From: Glycine soja
Taxonomy: Eukaryota > Streptophyta > Magnoliopsida > Fabales > Fabaceae
Direction: 5' to 3'
DNA length: 64,000 bases
Assembly: GCF_004193775.1 (NCBI RefSeq)
Contig: NC_041005.1
Location: forward strand, 2,482,501-2,546,500
Each line of letters begins with the position of its first letter. The first letter of the stretch is position 1. Of this stretch, positions 60,490 to 64,000 are shown piece after piece. Position numbers and translations under genes: made by a program. The notes beneath the pieces are model-generated. The model did no database searches. It was not told the origin of the DNA and saw nothing but the letters and a program-made list of their open reading frames with translations.

Positions 60490-61330
60490 TAAAATTCAAA
60501 TTAATATTCGAAAAAGGCCAGTCGTAAGTAATCTATCACTTTTTATTTAAAATTCATAAATTGTTGTAAAAAAATTCTTATTTTTTAATATAATTTTAAA
60601 GTTGTAAGAGTTTTTCTTATATGACTTAAAAGTATTTTTTCACACAACTTAAAGTAATAATGGTTTTTTTTATAACTTCAATTTTTTTTAAAAAATCATA
60701 AATATTTTTTATTTTAATTATTTAATGAATTAATGTATGTTTTCTTTTTTGTTTTATTTAATACTTTTACATTTTTTTATATTGTTTTATTTAATATTCT
60801 CCATATTTAATGTTTTTATATTTTTATTAATGTTAAATATTATTATTTGTTTTATAAATTAAAAAATAATACAAAAGACTTAAAATCAAATAAAAAAATT
60901 AAAATATATTACATATTTAACAAAAATATTAAAATATTTTGTTGTCAATATTAATAAATATTATTAACTTATAATTTATCAAATAATATTAATTTTTTTA
61001 GTTGATATTAACTTATAATATTTATGATTTAAAAAATATGAAAAAAAATATTAAAGTACTAAAATAATTTAGGACTTCAATAAAAAAACGGTTATAACAT
61101 TAAAGTCATGTAAAAAAAAATTTAAAAAAATCTTATAACTTTAAAGTCGTATTAAAAAAATAAAAAATAGAAAATTTATGATTTCAACCAAGAAAAAAAA
61201 ACAAATCATAAAACAATTTACTACTTGTTCGTTCAGAAGTTATGTATTATCCTACTTCTTACTCTTTTTTATGATATTAATTTAAATTTTAATCTTATCT
61301 GATAAATTTGAAAGACAAAAAAAAAACTCA
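60490..61330. repeat. AT-rich foldback element, copy 2, upstream of the nucleotidase gene
   Basis: The left arm at about 60530-60720 (attcataaattgttgtaaa, then ttttaaagttgtaag) is an imperfect inverted repeat of the right arm at about 61030-61210 (cttataactttaaagtcgta, then aaatttatgatttcaac). The middle matches copy 1 at 54408-54560. The long arms with AT-rich loop are like foldback elements; neither target duplication nor coding capacity was found. Confidence 0.65.
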
Positions 61331-63160
61331 CTTTTTGATGTTTCTGTCAATACTCAGAACAGGATCGGAATCATTAGATGATGCCATCCTTTATTTTCTC
61401 AACCTTTCTTTTCTTTCATTTCCCTCTTCCTTTCATTACCACCACTAGCTTTATCCACGTGAATGTGACGGAATCTATCAATTTCATTTTTGTTTAATCA
61501 AAATAAATATTTAACATCAATTTTCTATCCTATACGTCACATGCATAAATTTATAAAGAAATATTGTTGTCCAAATATTCGTATAAATCTACAGTTTACA
61601 TTTAAAAATAAAAAAAAACTGCAGGGTGCAGTTATCAATCCGACCGTTAAAGTTAATTTTTAAAAATAACGTATTATGTTATAAAATAAATTCAATGGAT
61701 GGGATTTTTACAGTTCTCCTCATAACCTTAGAGGATCAACATCTGTCGTTCAGGCTTAAAGAGAATTATAAAATAAATTCAACGGAATTAGATACTTTTA
61801 GAGTACATTGTAGGAAAATGAATTTGAAAATTCGCAACAGCCTTAGGTGTCTTATTTGCCTAGTCACGATCCAGAAAAGTGAAAATACGACCACTTAATT
61901 CGGAGTACATTTGAATCTGCAAATTCACAATGGCAGGTCACTTTAGACGATAGGTAAGTTTATTTAAATTTATTTGTTGAAATAAGTGATTATTTTATTA
62001 AAATAAATAATTTTTTTAAGTGAGTTTGTGTAAATTGTTTTTCCTAAAAAAATATTTTTATTTATTTTAAGAAGTAAATCATATTTATTTTTTTTTAAAA
62101 ATGCTTATTTTAAATTTGATTTTTTTAAAATTTAAACAAACTCACCAATAGCTAACCATACAAGATTATCGGATTTTGATGTAAATAAACAAATAGTTTC
62201 ATCATATCTTAATAGTTCAACAACTTTTTACCTAACTACTATTTAAGATATCACGGGCATAGATTCCTTTTATAAATTATTTTTGTATGTGTATATTATA
62301 AATTCTGATATTTTTTTAAAAAAATTGTAATTAAATTTTTTTGCTTAAAACTCCTAAGAAATATCACGTATATAGATTCCTTTTATAAATTATTTTCGTA
62401 TGCATATACTGTAAATACCAATCTTGCTAGCCAATCATGTTCAACGCAAAAGAAGCATGAAATTTTATACAAAATATTGACGTTTCTTTAGTCAGAATAG
62501 GATGAAATTCCACGTAGTTAGTTCTGTAAATTTTTCTTTTCCTTTTCTTTTTCCTTTTACTCTTGCTGATTGTAATATAAGGGACGGTTGCTAATTAATG
62601 CGGCAAGGGTATTGTTATCCACGCACAATACGGTTAATAATATGCAGTTGACTTCTGGTGGTGTGTGTGAATAGAAAGGTCGAATTTTCTTTAGATCCCT
62701 GCTACCTCTACCATTGTGGGGTTGCACCATGGAGTGTGGGTGAGTGACGAAGGATGTGGTGCCCTATGTCCCCACAATTGATGCTAGTTGTTCTTACAAA
62801 CCCTTAAAAAAATGCATTGAGATAAACACTAGAAAAATCCAAAATGATCATAAATAAATCATATAAGTAAATTTAACTTCACGCTTTAATTCAAAATTTA
62901 AAAATTGAAGTTGATGAATCGTTGAAAATGATCAATATGATAATCATTACACAATTTATTTGTTGAAATCTTATTTCGTAACATTTATTTCATAGCAAGA
63001 TTATGAGTGTGATATGTGATGTGAGATTTGTGTCATGATTGTTTCATAAACATTGGAGGTAATTTGATTGAGCATATATAATGTTGATATGGGCAATCAA
63101 ATTGGCAAGGGAGGGTGACTTATTTGATTGGTCAAGTGAATTTCTCACAAAATCATACAC
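61331..63160. other. Intergenic, no gene seen
   Basis: AT-rich sequence. The frame at 61626-61898 has no family features. GC content rises somewhat at 62560-62790, which could be the promoter of a gene beyond the window, but no frame supports this. Confidence 0.4.
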
Positions 63161-63560
63161 TTAGGGGTGTTTAGTGGGAGAGAAATTTTTTATTTTCCGG
63201 GAATCATAAGCTAGAAAACTTGATTTCTCGTGTTTGGTATGTCTTTAAAAAAATAACATTCCTTTGAAAGGATTTTCCTAATAATATTTTTTAATTAGTT
63301 TTCCACGAAAACTTTTTCATGAGGTGAATTTTTTTTTATAGTTTAATTTTTCTTTTATTATAGTAAAAAGTTATATTATTTTTGATTAAATTTATAATAT
63401 GATAAATAATTAAAATAATCATTAAAAAATATGTAACTCTTTGATTCTTAAGAAATTTATTTAAAATTTTTTAATGATAAACCAAATTTTTTTTATTCAT
63501 TTTCAGAAAATATGATTTTCGGCATGAAAAAACTTATTTATTACCAAAGGTCTCCTTAGG
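63161..63560. repeat. Possible TIR element
   Basis: The left ttaggggtgtttagtggga and the right taccaaaggtctccttagg are weak inverted repeats of the gggtgtttggt class also seen at the start of the window. The interior is AT-rich and non-coding. No target duplication was found, so this is tentative. Confidence 0.35.
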
Positions 63561-64000
63561 AAAGATCAGAGGCGATACATTTTTTTTTTTTACATAATAT
63601 ACATTTTTCAACTTTAATTTTATTGCATAAGGCATGTAAGAATATGTTAGTTATCAAATAAGAAATGTAAGGCATCAAGATATATTTTTTAAAAAAATTA
63701 TTATACATCATAAAATTGTAAAAATATTTTTCTTTATTTAAAAATATTTTATTTATAGTTTATAATTTTGTATATTTTTTAACAAATAATAAGAAAATAT
63801 ATTAAAAAAATTATTTTTGACAAACTATCGTATATTGTCAACCGACTTAATTCATTTTAAAGTAACTTAAATCAACTGCCTTAAATAAGAATACACAATA
63901 TTTTACAATTAGATAACAATATTTAGTGTACTTAAATCAACTTTCTTCTTGTAATAAAAACCCATTTCTTTAAAATACGGGTTAGAAAATTACATCTCCT
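63561..64000. other. AT-rich sequence to window end
   Basis: Nothing coding or structured was recognised in the last 440 bases. Confidence 0.4.

Noticed and set aside
1..64000. CRISPR array, prokaryotic operon, phage or defence island
   Set aside because: The genes are spliced plant genes; none of the repeats has regular spacers.

Overview
The window is nuclear DNA of a dicot plant, most likely a legume close to soybean. It is AT-rich and full of intergenic sequence, its genes have GT-AG introns, plant-only families are present (RADIALIS-like MYBs, CBSX3, plant gamma carbonic anhydrase), and small TIR elements, Copia and LINE relics lie between the genes. The species call is inference; no search was run. 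I rebuilt the gene models by hand from reading frames and splice sites. For every multi-exon model the exon lengths sum to a whole number of codons and every junction keeps frame.

Layout. 0-5 kb: a TIR-type repeat end, then a five-exon gamma carbonic anhydrase gene (-) with a dead Copia fragment in its fourth intron. 6.4-7 kb: a small two-exon secreted or anchored protein (+). 8.1 kb: an orphan last exon of an isoflavone-reductase-like gene. 8.9 kb: a 272-bp hAT-type MITE with a perfect 8-bp target duplication. 9.9-10.7 kb: a four-exon small plant protein (-). 12.4-13.4 kb: a disordered Pro/Ser-rich protein (-). 14.5-15.5 kb: CBSX3 (+). 19.3-21.0 kb: the first RADIALIS-like MYB (+). 22.2-23.6 kb: an arabinogalactan-like repeat protein (+). 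26.3-28.2 kb: an intronless acyl-AMP-ligase-like enzyme (-). 29.7-33.7 kb: an AlkA-type DNA glycosylase (-) whose last seven codons lie past a 2.9-kb intron carrying a MITE-like element. 34.5-36.9 kb: an L1-type LINE ORF1 relic containing a diverged tandem duplication. 39.5-42.8 kb: a complete LTR-to-LTR but dead Copia element with an AATTT target duplication. 43.0-43.5 kb: the second RADIALIS-like MYB (-). 43.5-54.1 kb: a long block where I see no gene. 54.2-60.0 kb: a 17-exon HAD-family 5'-nucleotidase (-). 60-64 kb: AT-rich repeats.

The genes do not form a pathway or operon; this is an ordinary plant neighbourhood. Two products (gamma carbonic anhydrase, CBSX3) belong to families that act in mitochondria, and the nucleotidase has a transit-peptide-like N-terminus. 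The two RADIALIS-like genes have the same intron position and each encode 91 residues, so they are an inverted, separated paralogue pair. No novel defence, CRISPR or similar system was seen. The points most worth a second look are the fatty-acyl-AMP-ligase-like gene, the inverted-repeat element copied into a nucleotidase intron, the distant seven-codon exon of the glycosylase, and several transposons whose ends and target duplications can be read directly.
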